In this document: piece by piece, positions 8,081-16,987 of the stretch | Position numbering within the stretch: the stretch's first letter is position 1 | Layout: the number at the start of each line of letters is the position of its first letter | Source: Rhizobium sp. | GTDB lineage: Bacteria > Pseudomonadota > Alphaproteobacteria > Rhizobiales > Rhizobiaceae | Direction of reading: 5' to 3' | Length of the DNA: 64,000 bases | Assembly: GCA_002796995.1 (NCBI GenBank) | Contig: PEKW01000006.1 | Location: 432,625 to 496,624 of the forward strand | The notes under the pieces: generated by a model | What the model was told of the DNA's origin: nothing | Seen by the model: only the letters and a program-made list of their open reading frames with translations | Databases searched by the model: none | Made by a program: the position numbers and the translations under genes

Positions 8081-9604
8081 CTATTCCGCCGCAGCCGTGG
8101 AAGGAACGGCGGTGTTGAACCACTGGCTGACCGCGCTGTCGCCTGCGGTGCGCGTCGTACTTCCCAGCACGTTTTCCGAAAGGCCGGCGGCCTTCTGAAC
8201 CAGTTCGAGCGGTCCGTCCCAGTCGAAATTGCGGTAGACGGCGGCCAGATGCGCAAAGGGCGGCGACTGGGCAAAGAGCTGGAAGGTCAGCCGGTGGCCG
8301 GCATAGTCGGAATTGAGCAGATCGCGGGCAAAGGCCAGGAGCTTGCGGCGGTCGTCGGCGATCCAGTCCTCGTTGACCGTATAGAACTTGTCGAGCCATG
8401 GCTTGGTCTCTGGTGCGTCGAAGTCCGCCTTGTCGGGGGTCACGCAGATCTGCCCGCCGCACAGTTCGCGGGCGATGTGCATCATCTCATGCAACTGCGA
8501 GCAGGCCAGAACGCGGCCGGTATAGAGCAATGACTGGTTCGGCATCATCAGCCCGCCGGGCGAGCGCTCGGCCAGGGCGATCGCGGCGGTCAGGTGCGCA
8601 TTGATGCCTTCGCGGTAGACCGCGAGCTGAGCGAGCTTCTCCTGGACGGCCTGATGCTTGTCGAGACCGGTCTGGCGGGCATTGAAGAGGGCCGCCCCGA
8701 TCATCATGTCGGCGAGCTTCAGATTGCGCTGCACGAAGGCGAAGGCCGAATAGCGATGCAGCGTCGCGCGCATGAACATCGCCGCCCGGGTATGGCGGTA
8801 GAACAGCACGTTTTCCCAGGGGATGAGCACGTTGTCGAAGATGACCAGCGTATCGACCTCGTCGAACTTGCTCGACAGGGGATAGTCGGCCGGGGGCGCC
8901 CGCCCGGCAAAACCGGTCCGGCAGATGAATTTCAGCCCCGGCGAGCCGAGATCGCAGATGAAGCCGACGGCATAGTCGGAATAGGCCTCGCTGCCCCAGT
9001 TGGCGATGGTCGGCTTGGTGAAGGCCTGATTGGCATAGGCGGCCGCCGTCTCGTACTTGGCGCCGCGCACGACGATACCGGCATCGGTCTCCTTCACCAC
9101 ATGCAGCAGCATGTCCGGATCCTGCTCCTGCGGCGGGCGGGAGCGGTCGCCCTTCGGGTCGGTATTGGCCGAGACGTGGAAGGGGTCGGCCTTTATCACC
9201 CGGGATATATGGTTTCGGATATTGGCGGAGAATTGCGGATCGACCTCGTTCAGCACATCCTGCCCGTCGAACAGCGACCACATCTCGCCGACCGTCTCGT
9301 CGCCGACGCGGGTGACGATACCGCCGATATCCTCGAGCAGCGTATCCGTCGCGCGGCGCTTATCCCACCAATCGGCCTGGGTGTGCGGCAGCTTGTTGCC
9401 GATGGCGCTCCATTCGCCATCCTCCTCGTAAGCCATGACGTGCCGGGTCCTGGCATCGTGCTGCATGTCGTAGATGCGGGCGCGGATATCGACGAGCGGC
9501 TTGAACATCGGATGGCTGGCGACATCCCTGACCTTCTCGCCGCCGACATAGACCTCGCGGCCGTCGCGGATCGAGTCGATATATTCGTCCCCTGTGCGGA
9601 TCAT
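8081..9604 (-). CDS. 4-hydroxyphenylacetate 3-monooxygenase (HpaB/PvcC) family flavin hydroxylase
   Basis: This 507-residue protein matches the oxygenase component of FADH2-dependent two-component hydroxylases, which use reduced flavin and O2 on phenolic or other ring substrates. The N-terminal RTGDEYIDSIRDGREVYVGG and the mid-region RTGFAGR are characteristic. Three in-frame starts exist (TTG 9634, ATG 9625, ATG 9604); I chose 9604 because GGAGG sits eight bases upstream. No HpaC-like flavin reductase is visible in the window, so reduced flavin must come from elsewhere. It lies with the monooxygenase, deacetylase and TMADH-like genes; the substrate need not be 4-hydroxyphenylacetate. Confidence 0.88.
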   Translation of the reverse strand: MIRTGDEYIDSIRDGREVYVGGEKVRDVASHPMFKPLVDIRARIYDMQHDARTRHVMAYEEDGEWSAIGNKLPHTQADWWDKRRATDTLLEDIGGIVTRVGDETVGEMWSLFDGQDVLNEVDPQFSANIRNHISRVIKADPFHVSANTDPKGDRSRPPQEQDPDMLLHVVKETDAGIVVRGAKYETAAAYANQAFTKPTIANWGSEAYSDYAVGFICDLGSPGLKFICRTGFAGRAPPADYPLSSKFDEVDTLVIFDNVLIPWENVLFYRHTRAAMFMRATLHRYSAFAFVQRNLKLADMMIGAALFNARQTGLDKHQAVQEKLAQLAVYREGINAHLTAAIALAERSPGGLMMPNQSLLYTGRVLACSQLHEMMHIARELCGGQICVTPDKADFDAPETKPWLDKFYTVNEDWIADDRRKLLAFARDLLNSDYAGHRLTFQLFAQSPPFAHLAAVYRNFDWDGPLELVQKAAGLSENVLGSTTRTAGDSAVSQWFNTAVPSTAAAE

Positions 9605-9735
9605 GCTGAAGGCCTCCGGTCGCATCGAGCCCAAGGGCTCGGCCAGTCTCTCATCCAGAACATTGTTGGCAGCGCCGGAGGCTTTGAGAAATTAGTTCTT
9701 TCGAGCATTCTGCCTTGGTTTTTCCGAAGCTGTGG

Positions 9736-10890
9736 TCAGGCCGCGGCGAGACCGAAGCAGAGGCGCGCCAGCATGGCGCGGCACGCCTCGATCTGGCTGC
9801 GTTCGACGAATTCGTCGGCCTTGTGCCCCTGCTCCATACTGCCGGGGCCGCAGACGATGGCGGGCACCGCCAGCGCCTGCTTGAACAGGCCGCCCTCGGT
9901 TCCAAAGGCAACCTTGATGCTGCGATTGGCACCAGTGGCGGAAAGTGCCCGGGCAAGGGCGCCGTCTCCCGCGTCCGCGGCAAGGCCCGGATATTCGTTA
10001 ACGACCTCGATCGATATTCCGGCCTTGGGAAAGCGCTTTCGGGCGACAGCGGAGAGTGCCTCCGCCTTGTCGAACAGCCGATCGAGCAGGCCTGCCGCAT
10101 CGTCCGCCGCGACGTTGCGGATCTCGAAATCCAGCAGGCAGTGTTCGGGCACGATGTTGAGGGCCGTTCCGCCCTGGATGATGCCGGCATGAACGGTGGT
10201 GTAGGGGATGTCGTATTCCTCGTCGCGGCTGCCCCCTTCGGCAAGCTCCGCCTGCAGTCCGCGGAGTTCGCCGAGAAAATCGGCGGCAAGATGGATGGCG
10301 TTGAGGCCAGTCGGCGCCAATGCGGAATGGGCGGCCACCCCGCAGCACGACGCGCGGGCCGCGAGCTTGCCCTTGTGCCCGGAGGCGACCTGCATGGCGG
10401 TCGGCTCGCCGATCAGAACCCAGTCCGGCCTCAGTCCCGCCTTGGCCAGTTCCGCCAGCATCGGGCGAACGCCGACGCAGCCGATCTCCTCGTCATAGGA
10501 AAGCGCCAGATGCAGCGGTGCAGCGAGCGGCTTGGAGCGCGTCACCACCATGGCCTCGATCGCGCAGGCGACGAAGCCCTTCATGTCGGTGGTGCCGCGC
10601 CCGTAGAGGCGGCCATCCTGCTCCGACAGGCGGAAGGGATCGCGCGTCCAGTCCTGACCGTCGACCGGAACCACGTCGGTGTGCCCGGACAGCACCAGGC
10701 CGCCAGGGCCAACAGGCCCGACGGTGGCGAACAACGAGGCGCGGTCGCCGGCCGGCGACGGATACAGACGACATTCGACACCAGCCTCTGCAAGCACAGA
10801 GGAGACGTAGCGGATGAGGTCAATATTCCCGTCCCGGCTGACGGAGGGGAAGGCAATCAGCCGCTCGAGAATGTCGTAGGCGTTGGCCAT
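9736..10890 (-). CDS. argE: ArgE-type M20 metallo-deacetylase
   Basis: This 384-residue cytosolic zinc hydrolase belongs to the M20 acetylornithine deacetylase/DapE group. Zinc-ligand motifs are SGHTDVVPV (His and Asp), GRGTTDMKG (bridging Asp), SYDEEIGC (Glu pair) and a C-terminal GPGSMEQGHKADE (His). It would cleave an N-acyl amino acid. Rhizobia generally make arginine through ArgJ transacetylation, and this copy sits beside a cupin, a TMADH-like flavoprotein and an HpaB homologue. It may therefore act on an N-acylated catabolic intermediate rather than in arginine synthesis. It ends 131 bases before the HpaB-like gene start. Confidence 0.85.
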   Translation of the reverse strand: MANAYDILERLIAFPSVSRDGNIDLIRYVSSVLAEAGVECRLYPSPAGDRASLFATVGPVGPGGLVLSGHTDVVPVDGQDWTRDPFRLSEQDGRLYGRGTTDMKGFVACAIEAMVVTRSKPLAAPLHLALSYDEEIGCVGVRPMLAELAKAGLRPDWVLIGEPTAMQVASGHKGKLAARASCCGVAAHSALAPTGLNAIHLAADFLGELRGLQAELAEGGSRDEEYDIPYTTVHAGIIQGGTALNIVPEHCLLDFEIRNVAADDAAGLLDRLFDKAEALSAVARKRFPKAGISIEVVNEYPGLAADAGDGALARALSATGANRSIKVAFGTEGGLFKQALAVPAIVCGPGSMEQGHKADEFVERSQIEACRAMLARLCFGLAAA

Positions 10891-10902
10891 GCCGATCCGC
10901 CC

Positions 10903-11271
10903 TTACAGATCGACGGTCGTGGCCAGATAGCTCTTGCGGATCGACGCGGACCGGATGTGCCACAGGAGGGGCGTGCCCTTGGCGATGATCCAGCTGTCGC
11001 CTGGGCCATAGACCACCGTTTCGCCGCTTGCCTCATCGGTGATCGCCAGTTCCCCGTCGAGCAGCGTCGCGTGCTCGTGGAACGGATAGGTGACGCGATA
11101 CTTGCCCTGGGTGGCGCTGTAGAGGCCGCCGGAAACCGGGGTCTCGAACGAGCCGAAAAGCAGCTTTCCGGCAACCTGGATCGGACCTTCTACCGTCGTC
11201 GCCCCGATGTCTTCCGGAGAGCCCCAGGCGTCCAGCGGGTCGCGGGACATGTCGAGTTTGAATGGCAGCAT
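10903..11271 (-). CDS. Small cupin-domain protein
   Basis: This 122-residue protein is a single cupin barrel of the Cupin_3/EutQ type, with conserved pieces YPFHEHATLLDGELAIT and GPGDSWIIAKGTPLLWHI. The HEH pair could bind a metal. Members act as small enzymes or ligand sensors. It is packed between the TMADH-like gene (9 bases) and argE (12 bases), so it is co-transcribed. The start at 11271 follows a GAGGA site. No specific reaction can be assigned. Confidence 0.8.
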   Translation of the reverse strand: MLPFKLDMSRDPLDAWGSPEDIGATTVEGPIQVAGKLLFGSFETPVSGGLYSATQGKYRVTYPFHEHATLLDGELAITDEASGETVVYGPGDSWIIAKGTPLLWHIRSASIRKSYLATTVDL

Positions 11272-11280
11272 GGTCTATCC

Positions 11281-13392
11281 TCAGTCGATTGGCAGGAGTT
11301 CGGTGATTTCACGTTTGAATGGCAGGGCGCCTTCGGCGAGCGGTTCGCCGTCAAGCTCTTCGGCATAGCGGCGGCCGGCATAGGTGGCGTGGGCAATGGT
11401 GGCCGGCGCCAGCGCATCGCCGATGGCGGTGACGCTTTCAATGCCGGCATCGGCCCACTCAGCCTGGCGTGCAACGAGATCGAGGAAAAGCCCCTCGTTC
11501 GGCAGGCGGGCGGTGACGAGCACGACGGCATCGGCCTCGATGCGCTCCTGGCGTCCGGTGAACGTGCAGGACAGCGTCGCCTCGCCGGCACCGATCGCGT
11601 CCAGCGCCATGAAGCTCCTCACCGTCACGCCCTTTTCGAGAAGCCGCTTCTGGATGAAGTGCTGCTCCATCGTGTTGCGCGTCCAGGTCGACGCCTCGGA
11701 CGCAGGCGTGGCATAGATGGTCTCATAGCCCTTTTCCGCCATCAGCTCGGCCATCACGCCGCCCATATAGTAGTGGTCGTCGTCCCAGACGATGACGCGC
11801 TTGCCAGCCGGCAGGCGTCCAGCCATCACGTCGCTCGGACAGAGGACCTGAGCGCCCTCGGCGATCGGCAGCGGCATGGTGTGGAGATGTCCGACGCCGT
11901 CATTGCGCCAGGTCGATCCGGTCGCAATGGCTATCCGCGGTATGCCGAAAGCCAGCACGTCTTCGGCCGTCAGGCGGCTGTCGAAATAGGTTTCGACATT
12001 GGCCAGCTGGTTGAGCTGCAGCTTGCGATAGTCGGCAACGCGGGTCCAGGCAGAGAGCCCCGGCAGACGCGCCTCCTGCAGCACGCGGCCGCCGAGTTCC
12101 GTTCCGGCTTCCGCAAGCGTCACGGCATAGCCGCGCTTGCCGAGCGTCTGCGCCGCCTCGAGACCGGCCGGTCCGCCGCCGACGATCAGCACGGGCTTGT
12201 CCGACTTCGCCTTGCGCACCTTTTCCGGATGCCATCCCTTGCGCCATTCCTCGGCCATGGTCGGGTTTTGTGTGCAGCGGATCGGCGACATGGTGAAATC
12301 GCCCGAAACACAGATATTGCAGCCGATGCATTCGCGGATGTCGTCGAAACGGCCCTCCTCGATCTTCTTCGGCAAGAACGGGTCGGCGATCGACGGACGC
12401 GCTGCGCCGATCATGTCGAGAATGCCCTTGTTGACGAGGCTGACCATGCGGTCGACCGAGGTGTAGCGGCCGACACCGACGACCGGCTTGGAGGTCAGCC
12501 GCTTGACTCCGACAATGAAGGGTTCCTGGGCTCCCTCTTCGGCAAACCGCGAGGTGCGGCTGTCGTTTTCCCAGCCGGCAAGCGTCACGTCCCACAGGTC
12601 CGGCAGATCCGCCATCAGGCCGATCATGTCCTCGACCTCTTCCTTGTAGAGGCCGCCCTCCCCCATCAGTTCATCGACGGAAATGCGGATCGGCACGGCA
12701 CATGTGTCGCCGACCGCATCCTTGGTCTCTTCGGTGATCTCGCGCAGCAGCCGGATGCGGTTCTCGATGCCACCGCCGTATTCGTCGGTGCGCTGGTTGT
12801 AGCGGCGCGACAGGAAGTGGTGCAGGAAGCCCAGGGAATGGGCCGCATAGACATAGATCAGGTCGAAACCGGCGCGCTTGGCGCGGTTGACCGCGGCCAG
12901 GTGCCATTTGCGGATGTTCTTGATGTCGGTGGCATCCATGCGCCGCGCCTGCACCGGATCATAGGTGAAGGTGGCGACGGGCAGATGCGCAGGCCCCATC
13001 GGCACTTCGCGCGAGTAGAGGTTCGAACCATTCATGCCATTATAGGCAAGCTCAATACCGGCCAGCGCCCCGCCCTCGTGGATCTTGTCGACCATGCGCG
13101 ACAGCGCCGGGATGTCCCGATCGTCCCACAGGCGCAGCTCGATGAACGGCGTGATCTCGGAGGTGTAGTGAAACTCCACCTGCTCGGTGCAGACGACCGC
13201 CCAGCCACCCTCGGCCTTCACCCCGCGCATATGGGCCAGCGCCGTCGGGTCCCGATAGCCCATGCCGTTGCAGTGCGGCACCTGGTAGAACCGGTTCCGG
13301 GCGGTCACCGGACCGATCTTCACGGGTTCGAACAGGACGTCATAACGGCTCGGCCGCGCCTGCGGCGCGCCCCAATTCACCCACTCGCTCAT
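11281..13392 (-). CDS. Trimethylamine-dehydrogenase-like FMN/4Fe-4S oxidoreductase with altered substrate pocket
   Basis: This 703-residue flavoprotein has the full TMADH architecture: an FMN-binding TIM barrel (about 1-370), a cysteine cluster CIGCNIC...CTQN for a 4Fe-4S centre, then an FAD/NAD-type domain starting VLIVGGGPAGLEAA. The Cys of VPHC aligns with the TMADH Cys that carries covalent FMN. From memory of the TMADH sequence, the aromatic-bowl residues differ: Tyr60 becomes Gln (CTEQ), Ser74 becomes Glu and Trp105 becomes Ala (IELAYNG). The enzyme therefore probably oxidises a different, perhaps larger, amine. The ATG at 13392 follows GAGGA; upstream frame to 13512 lacks similarity. 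It is first in a set with cupin and argE. Confidence 0.85.
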   Translation of the reverse strand: MSEWVNWGAPQARPSRYDVLFEPVKIGPVTARNRFYQVPHCNGMGYRDPTALAHMRGVKAEGGWAVVCTEQVEFHYTSEITPFIELRLWDDRDIPALSRMVDKIHEGGALAGIELAYNGMNGSNLYSREVPMGPAHLPVATFTYDPVQARRMDATDIKNIRKWHLAAVNRAKRAGFDLIYVYAAHSLGFLHHFLSRRYNQRTDEYGGGIENRIRLLREITEETKDAVGDTCAVPIRISVDELMGEGGLYKEEVEDMIGLMADLPDLWDVTLAGWENDSRTSRFAEEGAQEPFIVGVKRLTSKPVVGVGRYTSVDRMVSLVNKGILDMIGAARPSIADPFLPKKIEEGRFDDIRECIGCNICVSGDFTMSPIRCTQNPTMAEEWRKGWHPEKVRKAKSDKPVLIVGGGPAGLEAAQTLGKRGYAVTLAEAGTELGGRVLQEARLPGLSAWTRVADYRKLQLNQLANVETYFDSRLTAEDVLAFGIPRIAIATGSTWRNDGVGHLHTMPLPIAEGAQVLCPSDVMAGRLPAGKRVIVWDDDHYYMGGVMAELMAEKGYETIYATPASEASTWTRNTMEQHFIQKRLLEKGVTVRSFMALDAIGAGEATLSCTFTGRQERIEADAVVLVTARLPNEGLFLDLVARQAEWADAGIESVTAIGDALAPATIAHATYAGRRYAEELDGEPLAEGALPFKREITELLPID

Positions 13393-13576
13393 ATCGGTCC
13401 TCGGCATTGCATCGACCGGGACGATAGGACGATATCCGCTTAGGGGAAATAACACTTTAAATGGAGCTTGCTTCGCAAATCCGGAAGCAAGCCAGCCAGA
13501 CCGCCAAACCACACCTCCTGAAGTGAATTCCTAAACATCCGAAAATGTGTGACTTCTCCGCATTTGATGTTGCATT

Positions 13577-13597
13577 TCCAACATTAATATTGTTGGA
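13577..13597. promoter_or_regulatory. TCCAACA/TGTTGGA inverted repeat, candidate operator
   Basis: TCCAACA at 13577-13583 and TGTTGGA at 13591-13597 form a perfect 7-base inverted repeat with an AT-rich 7-base spacer; a related half-site (ATGTTG) lies just upstream. It sits 33 bases before the kinase start in the divergent region 13393-13629. The same TTCCAACATTA word recurs before the ABC importer at 17051, so a shared regulator is likely. Confidence 0.5.
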
Positions 13598-13629
13598 TTT
13601 GCCAACTACGATCCGAACGGGCGCGCAAA

Positions 13630-14619
13630 ATGTTGTATGATGCAGATTTTCTGTCGAGGCTGGAACATGGCCTGAAAGGCCTCTCGTCGGTCTGGGGCGT
13701 CTCGCCGGAGGCCGATCTCAAGCTCCTGACGATTTCTGAGAACGCCACCTTCCGCATTGCCGACGCCAAGGGCGGGCGCGACCTGATCGTGCGCGTGCAT
13801 CGGCCGGACTACCATACCGAAGGGGAAATCCTCTCCGAGCTCGCCTGGATCGAGGCGCTGCGGCAGGAAGGCGTGGTCGCCACGCCGCAGCCGATCACGG
13901 CCATGGATGGAAGCCTGCTGCAGGTCTTCTCCGACGGCGAAACCACGCGCCATGCCGTCGCCTTCGAATATATGCCCGGCAAGGAGCCGGATGCCGAATC
14001 CGATCTCGTCCGCTGGTATGGCGCGCTCGGCGAGATCAACGCCCGCCTGCACGCCCACAGCCGCGGCTGGAGACGGCCGGAGAAGTTCATCCGCAAGACC
14101 TGGAACTTCGACCGCATTCTTGGGCAGGGTGCCTATTGGGGCGACTGGCGTGCGGCCCTGGGCCTGACGCCCGAGGGCAGAGAGATCCTCGAGCGCACCC
14201 ACACGCTGCTCGAAACCCAGACCGCGGCCTATGGCTACGGCGCCGATCGCTTCGGCCTCGTTCACTGCGACATGCGCGCCGCCAATCTGCTGGTCGAGGG
14301 CGACCGGCTGGGCGTCATCGATTTCGACGATTGCGGCCTGTCCTGGTTCGCCTATGACTTTGCCGCCGCGATCAGCTTCATGGAGCACGAGCCCTTCATT
14401 CCCGACCTGATGGCGGCCTGGCTCGAAGGCTATCGGCGCGTCGCACCGCTCGATGCCGAACACGAGGCGGCTTTGCCGATGTTCATCATGCTCCGCCGGA
14501 TGCAGCTCACCGCCTGGATCGCCTCGCATGCCGAGACGCCGACGGCCCAGTCCATGGGCACCGCCTATACCGACGGCACCGTGGCGCTCGCCGAGCGCTA
14601 TCTGGCCGAAAACCGTTGA
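13630..14619 (+). CDS. APH-family small-molecule kinase (phosphotransferase)
   Basis: This 329-residue kinase of the aminoglycoside phosphotransferase/choline kinase fold would transfer phosphate from ATP to a hydroxyl on a small amine or sugar. The Brenner motif HCDMRAANLL supplies the catalytic Asp and the Asn metal ligand; VIDFDDCG supplies the metal-binding Asp (DFG equivalent). It is not a resistance enzyme by context: it is followed within 10 bases by a class III PLP enzyme. Kinase plus class III PLP protein is the arrangement of amino-alcohol or hydroxylysine phosphorylation followed by phospho-lyase cleavage. Substrate is inferred only. The start is the ATG at 13630. Confidence 0.87.
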   Translation: MLYDADFLSRLEHGLKGLSSVWGVSPEADLKLLTISENATFRIADAKGGRDLIVRVHRPDYHTEGEILSELAWIEALRQEGVVATPQPITAMDGSLLQVFSDGETTRHAVAFEYMPGKEPDAESDLVRWYGALGEINARLHAHSRGWRRPEKFIRKTWNFDRILGQGAYWGDWRAALGLTPEGREILERTHTLLETQTAAYGYGADRFGLVHCDMRAANLLVEGDRLGVIDFDDCGLSWFAYDFAAAISFMEHEPFIPDLMAAWLEGYRRVAPLDAEHEAALPMFIMLRRMQLTAWIASHAETPTAQSMGTAYTDGTVALAERYLAENR

Positions 14620-14629
14620 GGAGCGCCCG

Positions 14630-15958
14630 ATGAGCGTCGCCACCAAGGAAATTCTCGACCTCAACCGCTTCGATGCCACCCGCACCGAGGGCTTTCCGCC
14701 CGAGCTGGCCGAGCGCGTCGCCAAGCGCCAGGCGGCCTTCGGCGCATCTTCCGTGCTGTTCTACGAGCAGCCGATCGAGATGGTGCGCGCCCGGGGCGCC
14801 TATATGTATGACGCCGGCGGGCGCCGATATCTCGACGTCTACAACAACGTGCCCTCCGTCGGCCATTGCCACCCACGCGTGGTCGAGGCGGTCGCCCGCC
14901 AGGTCGGCGAACTCAACATCCACACGCGTTACCTCAACCGCGTCGTCGAGGCCTATACCGAGAAGCTGCTCTCCAAATTTCCGCAAAGCCTGAGCAATGT
15001 CGTGCTGACCTGTACCGGCAGCGAGAGCAATGATCTCGCCATGCGCATCGCCCGCATCGCCACCGGCGCGGAAGGCTTCATCGTCACCGAGGCCGCCTAT
15101 CACGGCAATACGGCGCTGGTGACGGAAATCTCCCCCTCCTCACTACGCAAGCGCAAGCCCGCCCCCTTCGTGGCAATCATCCCCGCGCCCGCCGCCCGCG
15201 ACGGCATGAGCGTCGAAGAGAGCTTCGCCGCCTCGGTCGAACAGGCGATCGCCGAGCTGAAGTCTCGCGGCATCGGCCTTGCCGCGCTGATCATCGACAC
15301 GATCTTTTCGAGCGACGGCATCTATGCCGATCCGGCCGGCTTCCTGAAAGGGGCGACCGAGGTCGTGCACCGCGCCGGCGGCCTGTTGATCGCCGACGAA
15401 GTCCAGCCCGGCTTCGGCCGCACCGGCGGCGGCTTGTGGGGTTTCGAGCGCCACGGCGTGACGCCCGACATCGTCACCATGGGAAAGCCCATGGGCAACG
15501 GCTTCCCGATGGGCGGCGTCGTCACAAGGCCGGAATTCCTGAAAAGGTTCTGCGAGGAAACCGGCTATTTCAACACCTTCGGCGGCAATCCGGTGGCGGC
15601 CGCGGCCGGCCATGCCGTGCTGCAGGTGATCGAGGACGAAGGGCTGGTCGAGCGGTCCGCCACGGTCGGCAGTTATTTCAAGCAATCGCTCGAGACCTTG
15701 CAGGGCACGCATTCCGAGATCGGTGAGGTGCGCGGCGCCGGCCTCTTCATCGGCCTCGATTTCGTCGACCCGGCGACAGGGGAGCCGGACACGGCACTGG
15801 CCACCCATGCGATCAACCAGCTGAAGCACAACGGCATCCTGATCGGGGCTGCGGGCAAATACGGTGCGACACTGAAGATCCGCCCGCCGCTCTGCTTCTC
15901 GCAAGAGGATGCCGACCTCTTCACCGGCACGCTGGACACCATTCTCAAGGCGCGCTGA
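14630..15958 (+). CDS. Class III PLP enzyme: aminotransferase or amino-alcohol phosphate phospho-lyase
   Basis: This 442-residue PLP enzyme resembles the AGXT2/AGXT2L group. The PLP Lys is Lys286 in TMGKPMGNG, the cofactor-contacting Asp is in IADEVQPGFGR, and NVPSVGHCHPRV is the N-terminal family signature. AGXT2L1-type members are not transaminases; they eliminate phosphate and ammonia from phosphoethanolamine or phosphohydroxylysine. The adjacent upstream kinase makes that lyase reaction attractive. GAGGAG overlapping the kinase stop lies seven bases before the ATG at 14630. Transaminase or phospho-lyase cannot be settled by eye. Confidence 0.85.
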   Translation: MSVATKEILDLNRFDATRTEGFPPELAERVAKRQAAFGASSVLFYEQPIEMVRARGAYMYDAGGRRYLDVYNNVPSVGHCHPRVVEAVARQVGELNIHTRYLNRVVEAYTEKLLSKFPQSLSNVVLTCTGSESNDLAMRIARIATGAEGFIVTEAAYHGNTALVTEISPSSLRKRKPAPFVAIIPAPAARDGMSVEESFAASVEQAIAELKSRGIGLAALIIDTIFSSDGIYADPAGFLKGATEVVHRAGGLLIADEVQPGFGRTGGGLWGFERHGVTPDIVTMGKPMGNGFPMGGVVTRPEFLKRFCEETGYFNTFGGNPVAAAAGHAVLQVIEDEGLVERSATVGSYFKQSLETLQGTHSEIGEVRGAGLFIGLDFVDPATGEPDTALATHAINQLKHNGILIGAAGKYGATLKIRPPLCFSQEDADLFTGTLDTILKAR

Positions 15959-15976
15959 GGCGCGTGAACACCTTGC

Positions 15977-16012
15977 GAAGGAGCCGGGCGCGACATCGTG
16001 CCCGGCTTCTTC
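15977..16012. terminator. Bidirectional hairpin terminator
   Basis: GAAGGAGCCGGGC (15977-15989) pairs with GCCCGGCTTCTTC (16000-16012), with one mismatch, around a 10-base loop. It lies between the convergent class III enzyme and SDR genes, as expected for a shared terminator. Confidence 0.65.
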
Positions 16013-16017
16013 CGTTG

Positions 16018-16791
16018 TCAGCCCATGGCTTCGAGCGCGCCGAGCGATTCCGGCAGGATCTGGCCGCCATCGACGACGATCGACTGGCCGGTGATATAGG
16101 CGGCCTCCTCCGAAGCGAAGAACAGCGCGGCATTGGCGATATCGGCCGGCGTGCCGAGACGGCGCAGCGGCACCGAGGCTTCCATCGAGGCAATATATTC
16201 AGGGCCGTTGCCTTCGAGGCCTTCCGTCATGATGTTGCCGGGCATCACGGCATTGACGGTGATCTTCTTCGGCGCAAGCTCGATCGCCGCCGTGCGCATG
16301 AAGCCCAGCTGGCCGGCCTTGCTCGCCCCGTAATGCGACCAGCCCGGATAGCCGGTGATCGGTCCGGTGATCGACGAGGTGATGATGATGCGGCCGGAGC
16401 CCGCCTTGGTCATCGCCGGCAGAACCGCCGAGACGCTGAGGAAGGTGCTCTTGAGATTGGTCGAGATGACGTGATCGAAATCGGCCGCCGTCATTTCGCC
16501 GAGCTTGGCGGCCGGAAAGATGCCGGCATTGGCGCACAGCACGTCGACACCGCCATAGCGGGCGACGGCCGCCTCGACCATGCCCATGCAGCCCTCTTCC
16601 GTGCTGACATCGGCGGCATATCCCGATGCGTTCGGACCGATCTCGGCGGCGACAGCGTCGGCATCCGCCTGGCTGCGCGACACGACGAGCACGTTCAGCC
16701 CGGCTTCCCCGAAGCGCAATGCGATGCCCTTACCGATCCCGCGGCTGCCACCCGTGACAATAACTGTTTTACCTTGTAGCGACTTCAACAT
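16018..16791 (-). CDS. Short-chain dehydrogenase/reductase (FabG-like)
   Basis: This 257-residue SDR oxidises or reduces an alcohol/carbonyl with NAD(P). It has TGGSRGIGKG (cofactor binding, about 13-22), the CANAG motif, catalytic Ser in IITSSITG and YGASK with the catalytic Tyr and Lys. The C-terminal ITGQSIVVDGGQILPES is typical. It lies between the kinase/PLP pair and the importer operon and reads toward the former. A plausible job is interconversion of a hydroxy or keto intermediate of the same pathway. Physiological substrate is unknown. Confidence 0.88.
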   Translation of the reverse strand: MLKSLQGKTVIVTGGSRGIGKGIALRFGEAGLNVLVVSRSQADADAVAAEIGPNASGYAADVSTEEGCMGMVEAAVARYGGVDVLCANAGIFPAAKLGEMTAADFDHVISTNLKSTFLSVSAVLPAMTKAGSGRIIITSSITGPITGYPGWSHYGASKAGQLGFMRTAAIELAPKKITVNAVMPGNIMTEGLEGNGPEYIASMEASVPLRRLGTPADIANAALFFASEEAAYITGQSIVVDGGQILPESLGALEAMG

Positions 16792-16958
16792 TTCTGGCTC
16801 ACTTCGTTGTTCTGGACCAAGGGGGCTCAGCCGCCGATATTGCCCGATTTTTTTGCGCGAGATTAAAACCTAGCCACTCTTGCATTGGCGATTGCCCAAA
16901 AGAAATGCAAAGTAATTCTCGTACATTAGGTGGAATTCGGCGACGGATGCCGGACGCA

Positions 16959-16980
16959 GGCAAGCGTCATTTCGCTTGCC
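16959..16980. promoter_or_regulatory. GGCAAGCG/CGCTTGCC inverted repeat
   Basis: Perfect 8-base arms at 16959-16966 and 16973-16980 are separated by six bases. There is no T-tract, so an operator is more likely than a terminator, especially between two divergent genes. Confidence 0.4.
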
Positions 16981-16987
16981 ACATCCT

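Noticed and set aside
9715..13443. A 1,242-codon open frame on the plus strand.
   Set aside because: It lies opposite argE, the cupin and the TMADH-like gene, is rich in Arg, His, Gly and Asp with no domain signature, and is the usual antisense effect of high third-position GC.
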